A DNA stretch of 64,000 nt from Streptomyces rubrogriseus (lineage in GTDB: Bacteria; Actinomycetota; Actinomycetes; Streptomycetales; Streptomycetaceae). Positions 1 through 7,456 of this stretch are shown one piece after another. The DNA lies in NCBI RefSeq assembly GCF_027947575.1, contig NZ_CP116256.1, positions 2,914,001 through 2,978,000 of the forward strand, in the 5' to 3' direction. Below the pieces are notes generated by a model. The model saw only the letters and a list, made by a program, of their open reading frames with translations, was not told the DNA's origin and did no database searches. The position numbers and the translations under genes were made by a program. The stretch's first letter is position 1. The number at the start of each line of letters is the position of its first letter.

Positions 1-994
1 GCCCCGGCGCCAGGGACTTGCTCACCGAGCCCGTGTAGGCGACGCGTTCCGGATCGAGCCCCTGGAGCGCGCCCACGGGGGCACGGTCGTAGCGGAAGTC
101 GCCGTCGTAGTCGTCCTCCAGGACGAGGCCGTCCACGGACCGTGCCCAGTCGAGCAGTTCGGCGCGCCGCCGCGCCGAGTAGGCGATCCCGGTGGGGAAC
201 TGGTGGGCCGGTGTCGTCACCACGAGCCGGACGCCCGACGCGTACAGCGGGCCCGTGGCGAGGCCCTCGTCGTCCAGGGAGAGGGGCACGGTGCCGAGGC
301 CCGCCGCGGCGTACAGGGCGTGGTGCTGGGGGCTGCCGGGGTCCTCGACACCGGCGGTGCGCGTCCCGCGCGCGTGGAGCACGCTCGCCAGTAGCGAGGT
401 GGCCTGTGCCACGCCGGAGACCACCATGATCCGTTCCGGGTCGGCCACCACGCCCCGGCGCCGCGCGAGCAGCTCGGCCAGCGCGGTCCGCAGCCGGGGC
501 AGCCCGCGCGGGTCGGGGTAGCCGAGGCTCTCGTGCGGCAGCTCCGTCAGCACGCCCCGCTGCGCGGCGGCCCACGCCGAGCGCGGGAAGAGCGACAGAT
601 CCGGTGTCCCCGGCACGAAGTCGACGCGATCGGAGGGGGAGCGCGGGGCGAGATCACGCGCGCGCGGACGGGCGGCCCGTACGGCGTCCCCCACCCACGT
701 CCCCGCGCCCCGCCCGCTGCGCAGATAGCCCTCGGCCGTCAGCTGCTCGTATGCCTCCGTCACCAGCCCCCGCGACACCTTGAGGTCGGACGCCAGGTCC
801 CGGCTGGACGGGAGGCGGGTGCCCGGCGTGAGCCGGCCCGAGCGGACCGCGTCGCGCAGGGCCTCCTGCAAGGCGCGGCCACGCGCGCGTGCCGGAGCCG
901 AGGCGGCGGGCAGCAGCAACTCCCAGGCCGCACTGCCGGCGGCGGAGCCCGGAGGGCCGCCAGGAGGGCCGCCCGGGCCGGTCGACGGCGTCAT
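1..994 (-). CDS. MocR/PdxR-type GntR regulator with aminotransferase domain (3' part missing)
   Basis: The gene runs off the left edge, so about 331 codons are visible. After a Gly/Pro-rich start, residues about 30-105 form a GntR winged helix with the typical LPSSRDLA and VSRGLVTEAYEQL stretches. The rest is a fold-type-I aminotransferase domain, and its PLP lysine lies in SVSKSLAPG at the window edge. MocR proteins bind PLP through this domain and usually act as activators or repressors of vitamin B6, GABA or amino-donor genes. The gene is divergent from the biosynthetic operon starting at 1157, so it is a candidate pathway regulator. An in-frame ATG at 1015 is an alternative start. The family call is firm; the target is inferred. 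Confidence 0.85.
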   Translation of the reverse strand, partial: MTPSTGPGGPPGGPPGSAAGSAAWELLLPAASAPARARGRALQEALRDAVRSGRLTPGTRLPSSRDLASDLKVSRGLVTEAYEQLTAEGYLRSGRGAGTWVGDAVRAARPRARDLAPRSPSDRVDFVPGTPDLSLFPRSAWAAAQRGVLTELPHESLGYPDPRGLPRLRTALAELLARRRGVVADPERIMVVSGVAQATSLLASVLHARGTRTAGVEDPGSPQHHALYAAAGLGTVPLSLDDEGLATGPLYASGVRLVVTTPAHQFPTGIAYSARRRAELLDWARSVDGLVLEDDYDGDFRYDRAPVGALQGLDPERVAYTGSVSKSLAPG

Positions 995-1156
995 GAAAGA
1001 AGTCCCCCCGAACATCACGTCCGCACCACGTCTTCCCAATCGTCTCCACTTTACGAGGGGTTGGACCCGCTGGTGCGTAAACCGGAGTGACAGACCACAG
1101 CGAGGGGGCAGGCCGAGGTCGCGCCCCGGAATCGTACGCGCAATCCAGGAGCGCCC
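995..1156. promoter_or_regulatory. Divergent promoter region between the MocR gene and the operon
   Basis: This 162-nt gap separates two divergent genes and must hold both promoters. The part around 1050-1080 is less GC-rich than the flanks. I found no convincing -35/-10 pair or paired MocR operator repeats by eye. Confidence 0.4.
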
Positions 1157-1663
1157 GTGGACGCCAAGAACCGTTTCGAGACGAAGACCACCTTCGCTCT
1201 CTCCCGACTCGAATGGCTGGGCTTTCTCACCGTATCGGTCGTACTCGCATTCCAGCATCTCGCGGAAATCCGCTGGGCCGTCTTCGTGCTGCTGTTCGCG
1301 GTGATCGACGTCGTCGGATACCTGCCCGGCGCGATCGCCTTCCGGCGCAGCCCGGACGGACACGTTCCGCGCGCCTGCTACGTGGCCTACAACACCATGC
1401 ACAGCCTGGTCACAGCTGGTGTCATGGCCGGGGCGTGGGCGCTGTTCGTCGGGCCGGAATGGGCGCTGCTGGCCCTCCCGATCCACCTCATGGGCGACCG
1501 GGCCCTCTTCGGGAACTCCCTCAAACCCTTCGGTGTCTCCTTCGAGCCGGAAACCACCCCGGAGTTCCGCAGGTTCGAGCAGCGGTACCACTCGGCGGCG
1601 GACTCCGGTGAAAGCGCCGCCGTGCGGACTTCCGTGGAGGACGCCGATGCCCTCCGTGCTTGA
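1157..1663 (+). CDS. DUF4260-like integral membrane protein (VlmO-like candidate)
   Basis: This 168-residue protein starts at GTG with AGGAG about 7 nt upstream. About four membrane segments are visible (roughly residues 18-38, 40-63, 80-98, 101-112). Two conserved-looking polar blocks lie in or next to the membrane: YNTMH (His82) and IHLMGD followed by Arg (His110, Asp114), leading to GNSLKPF. The YNxxH ... HxxxDR ... G..LK pattern resembles DUF4260 proteins. My recollection is that the membrane protein VlmO of valanimycin biosynthesis, which makes the N-N bond from an O-seryl hydroxylamine, is of this kind; I cannot confirm the homology here. The 17-nt overlap with the aminoacyl-transferase-like gene suggests the two act together. 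A plain structural membrane protein is the alternative. Confidence 0.7.
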   Translation: MDAKNRFETKTTFALSRLEWLGFLTVSVVLAFQHLAEIRWAVFVLLFAVIDVVGYLPGAIAFRRSPDGHVPRACYVAYNTMHSLVTAGVMAGAWALFVGPEWALLALPIHLMGDRALFGNSLKPFGVSFEPETTPEFRRFEQRYHSAADSGESAAVRTSVEDADALRA

Positions 1664-2609
1664 CACACTCGCCGCGCACAGCGACAACCCCAGTTCCTTT
1701 CTCGCCCTCAACAGCGGCAACGCGTACTTCCACGACGGCGGGTTCGACGGCGCCTGCGCCTATCGCACCTCGGGCCGCTACGTACTGCAATTCGGCGGCC
1801 CGTTCACCGCGCCGGAACACCGTGCCCGCCTGCTGGACGCGTTCGCCGCCCACGCCGGCCGCCGTCTGGTCGCCGTGCAACTGCAACGGGCGGACGCCGA
1901 GCTGTACGCGGCGCACGGCTTCACGGTCAACCAGCTCGGGGCGTCGTACGCGGTCGACCTGAGCCGTTTCACGCTGCGCGGCTCACGGTTCGTCCGGCTG
2001 CGGAACAAGATCTCGCGCGCCCGGCGGGCGGGCCTGGAGGTCGCCGAGGTCGTGGCTGGCGACGACTGCGCCGAACTGGACCGGATCGACCAGTGCTGGC
2101 TGCGGGACAAGGGCCGGCACGTCAAGGAGCTGCGCTTCCTGGTCGGCCAGCGCGACGGTAGCCTGCAGCGGCACCGCCGGCTGTTCGTCGGCCGGATCGA
2201 CGGCGAGACGGCCGGCTACATCAACTACTCGCCGGTCTACGGCAGCCGCTCCGGCTGGCTGCACGACCTCAGCCGGCGCCGCCCCGACGCTCCGCCCGGC
2301 GTGATGGAGGCGCTCAACGCCACCGTCATGGAACGGCTGACCGCCGAAGGAGCGGGCTGGCTGCACTTCGGCTTCACGCCGTTCACCGGGCTCGACCCGG
2401 AGCACGAACTGCCCGGTGCCAGCCGTGTGTTCACCCGGTTCGCCCGTCTCCTGGCCGAGCGCGGCGACGTGATCTACCCGGCGGCCTCCCAGCTCGAGTA
2501 CAAGCAGAAGTGGGCCCCGCACGTGGTCCTGCCGGAGTACATCGCCTTCCGCGGCAGGCCCCGCCCCGGCGCGGTCTGGCAGTTGCTGCGCGCCACCAAC
2601 GCCCTCTGA
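1647..2609 (+). CDS. DUF2156 / LPG_synthase_C-type aminoacyl transferase
   Basis: The protein has 320 residues and its ATG at 1647 lies inside the 3' end of the membrane-protein gene (17-nt overlap). It has the soluble C-terminal-domain fold of MprF-type phosphatidylglycerol lysyltransferases (DUF2156, tandem GNAT-like). Visible features are an RLRNKISRARRAG stretch, LHDLSRR, WLHFGFTPF and a C-terminal YKQKWAPHVV segment typical of the family. Such enzymes move an amino acid from aminoacyl-tRNA onto a lipid or small acceptor. No membrane domain is attached, which favours a soluble acceptor. In this operon the acceptor could be an amine or hydroxylamine made by the neighbouring aminotransferase and flavoenzymes (inference). 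Confidence 0.75.
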   Translation: MPSVLDTLAAHSDNPSSFLALNSGNAYFHDGGFDGACAYRTSGRYVLQFGGPFTAPEHRARLLDAFAAHAGRRLVAVQLQRADAELYAAHGFTVNQLGASYAVDLSRFTLRGSRFVRLRNKISRARRAGLEVAEVVAGDDCAELDRIDQCWLRDKGRHVKELRFLVGQRDGSLQRHRRLFVGRIDGETAGYINYSPVYGSRSGWLHDLSRRRPDAPPGVMEALNATVMERLTAEGAGWLHFGFTPFTGLDPEHELPGASRVFTRFARLLAERGDVIYPAASQLEYKQKWAPHVVLPEYIAFRGRPRPGAVWQLLRATNAL

Positions 2610-2681
2610 GCCACCGCGTCCACGGCCGCCCGAGTGCCGCGCCGATTCCGTATGCATCCCACCCTGGAGGACCGCACGCCC

Positions 2682-3815
2682 ATGAGATTCCTAGAGCGTG
2701 AACGCGCCACCCTCGCGAAGCTGCTGCCCGAACTGGACCCCGCCCTGCACGAGACCCCGCTGATGGAGCTGGAGCGGCCGGGCAGCCCGGGCATCCGGCA
2801 CTTCCGGGACAGCGGCGGTCCAGGACTGCTCGTCCCCGAGGCCCACCAGGGCCGGGGCGCCACCGCGCTCGACGCCCTGCGCGTGCAGCGGGCCATCGGC
2901 AGCCGCTCGCCGTCGCTGGCCGTGGCCACCACCATGCACCACTTCTCCATGGCCACCCTGGTCGGGATCGGCGGCCTCGGCGACGGCTTGGAGTGGATGC
3001 TGATCGAGGGCGTGGCCTCGTCCAACCGCGTGATCGCCTCCGGTTTCGCCGAGGGCCGCAGCGGCGCGGGCATCCTCGACCCGTCGGTGACCGCCACGGT
3101 GACCGCGGACGGCGTCCGGATCAACGGCGTCAAACGGCCGTGCAGCCTGGCCCACTCCATGGACGTGCTCACCGCCAGCGTGCTGATCCCGCGCGAGGAC
3201 GGGCAGGGCGACGAACTCGCCGTGGCCGTCGTGCCCGCGGAGAGCGAGGGGATGAGCGTCAGCGGCTTCTGGTCCAGCGCCTTCCTCGCCGGGGCCGAGA
3301 GCGAACAGGTCACGCTCACCGACGTCCTCGTACCGCCGGAACTCCTGCTGCGCACCGGGACCACCTCCGGTGAACAGCTCGACGAACTCCAGACGGCCGG
3401 TCTGATCTGGTTCCAGACGCTGATGACGGGCAGCTACCTCGGCGCCGCGAGCGCGCTGGTGGAGCGGGTGCTGCTGAACGACCGCATCCCCGAGCACGAG
3501 CGGGTACGCCTCTTCGTCGAGACCGAGGCCGCCATGGCCACCGCCGAGAGCGTGGCCCGGCGTATCGACGCCGGTGACCTCGACGAGTCGGCGCTCGCAC
3601 AGGCGTTGTACGTGCGCTACGGCGTCCAGGACGCCATCGCCCGAGTCGTCCCGCGCGCGGTCGAACTCCTCGGCGGCCTCAACTTCATGACGTCCGACGA
3701 GGTGGGCCACCTGGCCGCCTGCGCCAACGGACTCTCCCTGCACCCGCCGTCGCGCCCCCGGATGACCGCCCAGTTCTCCGCGTACCTGGCGGACCGGCCA
3801 CTCGCCATCGCCTGA
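2682..3815 (+). CDS. Acyl-CoA-dehydrogenase-fold flavoprotein, possibly a flavin-dependent monooxygenase
   Basis: This 377-residue protein begins at ATG 2682 behind CTGGAGG. An upstream start at 2634 is in frame but lacks a ribosome site. The N-terminal helical domain, the beta domain (around FAEGRSGAG and INGVKRPCS) and a C-terminal helical bundle match the acyl-CoA dehydrogenase superfamily. The usual C-terminal YEGT-type catalytic-base segment is not evident; the end reads through NGLSLHPPSR instead. Loss of that base is typical of group D monooxygenases in this fold (DszC, VlmH), which use reduced flavin. A flavin reductase is encoded at 6857. It is therefore either a dehydrogenase acting on a carrier-bound acyl chain or an N-hydroxylase; the second is an inference. 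Confidence 0.8.
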   Translation: MRFLERERATLAKLLPELDPALHETPLMELERPGSPGIRHFRDSGGPGLLVPEAHQGRGATALDALRVQRAIGSRSPSLAVATTMHHFSMATLVGIGGLGDGLEWMLIEGVASSNRVIASGFAEGRSGAGILDPSVTATVTADGVRINGVKRPCSLAHSMDVLTASVLIPREDGQGDELAVAVVPAESEGMSVSGFWSSAFLAGAESEQVTLTDVLVPPELLLRTGTTSGEQLDELQTAGLIWFQTLMTGSYLGAASALVERVLLNDRIPEHERVRLFVETEAAMATAESVARRIDAGDLDESALAQALYVRYGVQDAIARVVPRAVELLGGLNFMTSDEVGHLAACANGLSLHPPSRPRMTAQFSAYLADRPLAIA

Positions 3816-3871
3816 CCGCGCCCCCCACCGTCCATCGGTGGGCCGAGACCCGTTGGGAGAACCCACCCCCC

Positions 3872-4993
3872 ATGCCGTCAGACAACCAGCGTCTCGCCCT
3901 CCTGCCCGTCGGCCGTACGGGACGACTCGACCGCCCCTCCCTGCTGCTCACCGGCGGTTCCGGAGTGCTCGGACGTGCCCTGATCGACGAGCTCTCACCC
4001 GACTTCGACCTGCTGTGCCTGCGCCGCGACACACCCTTGCGCGATCCGCGGGTGCGCGAGCTCCAGGGCGACCTGGTCGCTCCCCGGCTCGGCCTGAGCC
4101 CGCTGGCCTGGCACGAACTGGCCCTCGAGGTGGACGTGGTGCTGCACTGCGCCGCCGAGACCAACTGGCGGACCCCGCCACAGGAGATCACGCGCACCAA
4201 TCTGCGCGGTGCCGACAACGTGCTCGACCTGGCGGCCCGGGCCGACGCCCCGCTGTACCTGGTGAGTACCGCGTTCGTGGCCAACACCCGCATCGAGGAG
4301 GACCGTCGGCGCTTCCCGGGTGCGGCCGCCCACCTCGACTCCACGGCCGGGGCCGAACAGATGACACGCGAGGCGGGCGTGCCCGGCGCCATCGTCCGGC
4401 CCTCGGTCGTCTTGGGTGACTCCGTCAGCGGGCGGACCGCCGGTCAGCGGGGGCTGACCAGGATGATCGGCTCGATGGTCCTGGGGCAGGCCCCGGTGCT
4501 GCCCGGAGCCCCCGAGGCCCGGATCGACATGGTGCCCCGGGACTATGTCTCGCGGGCCATCGGCGACCTGGTCCGGGGCGGTGTGGCCGACGGAGAGTAC
4601 TGGCTGACGGCCGGCAAGGAGGCCATTGGCCTGCGGGAGTTCGCCGACGTCTGCGCGGACGTCGCCGTACGCCACGGCCTGCCCCGGCCCCAGCGCCCCC
4701 GGTTCATCCCCGTCGATGCCGTTCACCGGATGCTCCTGCCCATGCCGGCGGACACCTCGCTGCCCGCGTCCCTCCGGCGGCGCCTGGAGTACTACGCGGA
4801 ACTGCTGCTGGTGTTCCAGCGGGACCTGCCCTTCGACACCTCCCTCGGCGAACCCGACTGCGGCACCCGCCCGACCCGGACCGACATCCGGGCCGCGCTC
4901 GTACGCAACGCCGAGAGCTGGGCCGGGGACAGGGCCGGCCTGCTCGGACGGAACCGATCCGCCGCGACCGCCCCCATGGAGGTGGCTTCATGA
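3872..4993 (+). CDS. NAD(P)-dependent thioester-reductase-like SDR with altered catalytic dyad
   Basis: The 373-residue protein has an extended-SDR Rossmann fold: TGGSGVLG at residues 27-34, HCAAETNW near 91 and LVSTAFVANT near 129. It belongs to the NAD_binding_4 / thioester-reductase / fatty-acyl-reductase group. At the position of the YxxxK dyad the sequence is HLDST followed by AGAEQ, so Tyr and Lys appear replaced by His153 and Thr157, while the AE that follows is kept. The paralogue at 17028 has the normal dyad. The 3' end overlaps the aminotransferase gene by 4 nt. It may reduce a carrier-bound thioester to the aldehyde used by that enzyme, or be a non-reducing epimerase- or binding-type member. 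Confidence 0.75.
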   Translation: MPSDNQRLALLPVGRTGRLDRPSLLLTGGSGVLGRALIDELSPDFDLLCLRRDTPLRDPRVRELQGDLVAPRLGLSPLAWHELALEVDVVLHCAAETNWRTPPQEITRTNLRGADNVLDLAARADAPLYLVSTAFVANTRIEEDRRRFPGAAAHLDSTAGAEQMTREAGVPGAIVRPSVVLGDSVSGRTAGQRGLTRMIGSMVLGQAPVLPGAPEARIDMVPRDYVSRAIGDLVRGGVADGEYWLTAGKEAIGLREFADVCADVAVRHGLPRPQRPRFIPVDAVHRMLLPMPADTSLPASLRRRLEYYAELLLVFQRDLPFDTSLGEPDCGTRPTRTDIRAALVRNAESWAGDRAGLLGRNRSAATAPMEVAS

Positions 4994-6336
4994 CCATGTC
5001 ACCCCCGTCCACCGGGACCACCGCCCCGTCCTCCGGCCTCCGGACTACCGGGTCCGACTCCGAGGCTGCCGGGCCGCGCGCCGGAACCGCCGCGCCGGCC
5101 GACCGGCCCGACGTCGTGGACCTCTACCTCAAGCACATCGGCTCCGGCCGTGCCGTGATGGGCCGCGTCATGGGCGGCATGGCCGAGGTCCGCTCCGAGG
5201 GAGTCTGGATCCACACCGACGACGGCCGCCGCTTCCTGGACTTCGGCGGCTACGGCGTCTTCATCATGGGCCACCGCCACCCGGCCGTCGTCGAAGCGGT
5301 GCACCGGCAGATCGACACCCATCCGCTGGCCAGCCGCGTCCTACTCGAACCCGTCGCCGCCCGGGCCGCCCAGGCCCTGGCCGCCCACACCCCGCCCGGC
5401 CTCGACTACGTCCACTTCGTCAACTCCGGCGCCGAGGCCACCGAGGCGGCCCTGAAACTGGCCCGCGCCCACGGACTCACCTCGGTGATCACCACCCGCA
5501 GCGGCTTCCACGGCAAGACCCTCGGCGCGCTGAGCGTCACCGCCAACGCCACGTACCAGACGCCCTTCCAGCCCCTGCTCCCGGACGTCACCCAGGTGGC
5601 CTACGACGACCCGGCCGACCTCGAACAGGCGCTGGCCGCCCACCGCGACCGGGCCTGCGTCATCGTCGAACCCGTCCAGGGCGAGGGCGGCGTACGCATC
5701 CCCCGCCCCGGCTACCTCGGCCAGGTGCGGGCGCTGTGCCAGGCGTACGGCGCCCTGCTGGTCGTCGACGAGATCCAGACCGGCATGGGACGGCTGGGCA
5801 CCTGGTGGGGCGTCGACGCCGAGGGCGTGCGTCCGGACGTGCTGCTCGTCGGCAAGGGACTCAGCGGCGGTGTCGTACCGGTCGCCGCGATGGTCGCCAC
5901 CGCGGAGGCATACGCCCCCTTCAGCCGCGACCCCTACCTGCACACCTCCACCTTCGGCGCCTCGCCGATCGCCTGCGCCGCCGCCCTCGCCACGGTACGG
6001 GCCATGGAGGAGGAGGACACCGTGGCCCGGGCCGCCGCGCTCGGCCCGCGCATCCTCACCGCCGTACGGGAGGTGTGCGCGCCGTACCAGGGCGGACTGG
6101 TCCGCGAAGTGCGCGGCCGGGGTCTGCTGATCGGCATCGAGTTCGCCGAAGAACAGGCGGTCGGCGAACTCCTGCTGGAACTGATCTCCCGCGGTGTGCT
6201 CGTCAACAACTCCCTCAACTCCACCCGGGTGCTGCGGCTGACCCCGCCGGCCCTGGTCGAAGACTCCGCCCTCGACCTGTTCCTCACCACCCTCGGCGCG
6301 GCCCTGCGCGGCACGGCCGACCGTATGACCGGCTGA
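4990..6336 (+). CDS. Class III PLP-dependent aminotransferase
   Basis: This 448-residue enzyme starts at an ATGA overlap with the reductase. After a Ser/Thr/Ala-rich 35-residue leader it shows the class III signature: NSGAEATEAALKLAR, SGFHGKTLG, VEPVQGEGG, the DEIQTGMGR block and the PLP lysine in GKGLSGG. It resembles acetylornithine, putrescine and similar omega-amine transaminases. Coupled translation with a reductase suggests the pair converts a carrier-bound acyl group through an aldehyde to a primary amine, as in tambjamine-type alkylamine pathways. The amino donor and substrate chain length cannot be deduced. Confidence 0.9.
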   Translation: MTMSPPSTGTTAPSSGLRTTGSDSEAAGPRAGTAAPADRPDVVDLYLKHIGSGRAVMGRVMGGMAEVRSEGVWIHTDDGRRFLDFGGYGVFIMGHRHPAVVEAVHRQIDTHPLASRVLLEPVAARAAQALAAHTPPGLDYVHFVNSGAEATEAALKLARAHGLTSVITTRSGFHGKTLGALSVTANATYQTPFQPLLPDVTQVAYDDPADLEQALAAHRDRACVIVEPVQGEGGVRIPRPGYLGQVRALCQAYGALLVVDEIQTGMGRLGTWWGVDAEGVRPDVLLVGKGLSGGVVPVAAMVATAEAYAPFSRDPYLHTSTFGASPIACAAALATVRAMEEEDTVARAAALGPRILTAVREVCAPYQGGLVREVRGRGLLIGIEFAEEQAVGELLLELISRGVLVNNSLNSTRVLRLTPPALVEDSALDLFLTTLGAALRGTADRMTG

Positions 6337-6417
6337 CACCGGCTCCTGGCGCCGGCGCCAGCAACCAGCTCCGGACACCAGCGTCCGAAAACCCTCCGGG
6401 AAGGAACCGAACGACCC

Positions 6418-6885
6418 ATGCGCCACGTGGTCCTGCACGCCCTCGCCGACGGACTGGCACCCGCCGACGTCTACGCCCGCATCAGCGACTTCCGCCGCTA
6501 TCCCGAGCACAGCGACACCTTCCGCGAGGTGCACGTCGAGCCTCCGCTGCCCGACGGCTCCACGGTCTCGGACTGGACCGTCGAGTTCCGGGGCGGCCTG
6601 ATGCGGTGGCGGGAGCGCGACACCTACTCGCCCGAGACGTACTCCATCGCCTTCGAACAGCTCAGCGGCGACTTCCAGGCCTTCGAGGGGAGCTGGCGCT
6701 GCGAAGCGAGGGACGGCGGCACGCTCGTCGTCTACACCGCGGCCTTCGACCTCGGCATCCCGTCCATGGCCGAGATCCTCGACCCGGTGGCCGAGTCGAC
6801 CCTGCGGACCAACATCGCCCGCGTGCTGCGGGGCCTTGCGGGCGCGGAGGTGATCGATGAGCGCGCGGCTGCGGCTGGTGACTGA
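6418..6885 (+). CDS. SRPBCC-family cyclase/aromatase-like protein
   Basis: This 155-residue protein has the START/Bet v1-like (SRPBCC) pattern of polyketide cyclases and coenzyme Q-binding proteins: an N-terminal strand, the helix DVYARISDFRRYPEHSDTFREV, then a run of beta strands and a long C-terminal helix (AEILDPVAESTLRTNIARVL). Polyketide aromatase/cyclases of this fold guide folding of poly-keto chains. Others bind lipids or flavins. The gene follows the aminotransferase by 81 nt and overlaps the flavin reductase by 29 nt, so it is part of the operon. No minimal aromatic PKS is present, so binding of a hydrophobic intermediate is as likely as aromatisation. Confidence 0.75.
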   Translation: MRHVVLHALADGLAPADVYARISDFRRYPEHSDTFREVHVEPPLPDGSTVSDWTVEFRGGLMRWRERDTYSPETYSIAFEQLSGDFQAFEGSWRCEARDGGTLVVYTAAFDLGIPSMAEILDPVAESTLRTNIARVLRGLAGAEVIDERAAAAGD

Positions 6886-7456
6886 CCGGGCGGCCGTCGC
6901 GGGCGCCCCGCCGCCGGTCGCCGACCCGCCGCGCGCGGAGCCGCTGCACGAGGAACCGGGACCCGGCGCTGCCCGTTGCCTCGGGATGTACGCCAAGCTG
7001 GCCGCCGGCGTGACCGTCGTGACCGCCCGCGGCGAGGACGGCCCGCTGGGTATGACGGTGTCAGCCGTCACCTCGCTCTCCGCCCGCCCGCCGCTGCTCC
7101 TTGCCTGTCTGCGCGACGGCTCCCGCACCCTCGCCGCAGTCCGCGCCCGCCGGGCCTTCGCCGTGCACCTGCTGCGCGAGGAACAGCAGGAGCTCGCGGG
7201 CCGGTTCGCGTCCCCCACCACGACCGCGGCGGAGCGGTTCGCCGGGACCGACACCCGACAGGTGCTGGGTGTTCCCGTGCTGGCCGGCGCGCTCGCCTGG
7301 TCGGTGTGCCTGACCGAGGACGTACGCCGCTACGGCGACCACCACCTCGTCGTCGGCCGGGTGGCCGCCGTGCACGTGGGCGGTGGACGCCCGCTGCTGT
7401 GGCACGACCGCCGGTTCGGTGTGCTGACCGAGCCGGTGCCGGACGCCGCAGGATGA
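6857..7456 (+). CDS. Flavin reductase (FMN/FAD:NAD(P)H), DIM6/NTAB family
   Basis: The 199-residue protein contains the split-barrel flavin-reductase core: GVTVVTARGEDGPLGMTVSAV, LLACLRDGSRTL, FAVHLLREEQQELAGRF and a C-terminal HLVVGRVAAVH segment. Such proteins hand FADH2 or FMNH2 to two-component monooxygenases or halogenases. The window contains two possible clients: the acyl-CoA-dehydrogenase-fold protein at 2682 and the FAD halogenase at 14193. It overlaps the genes on both sides (29 nt and 4 nt), so its level is tied to this operon. An extra Pro/Ala-rich N-terminus of about 40 residues precedes the domain. Confidence 0.88.
   Translation: MSARLRLVTDRAAVAGAPPPVADPPRAEPLHEEPGPGAARCLGMYAKLAAGVTVVTARGEDGPLGMTVSAVTSLSARPPLLLACLRDGSRTLAAVRARRAFAVHLLREEQQELAGRFASPTTTAAERFAGTDTRQVLGVPVLAGALAWSVCLTEDVRRYGDHHLVVGRVAAVHVGGGRPLLWHDRRFGVLTEPVPDAAG

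Noticed and set aside
4626..6860. 744-codon plus-strand frame over the aminotransferase
   Set aside because: Pro/Arg-rich out-of-frame reading of the aminotransferase and SRPBCC genes; no family features.
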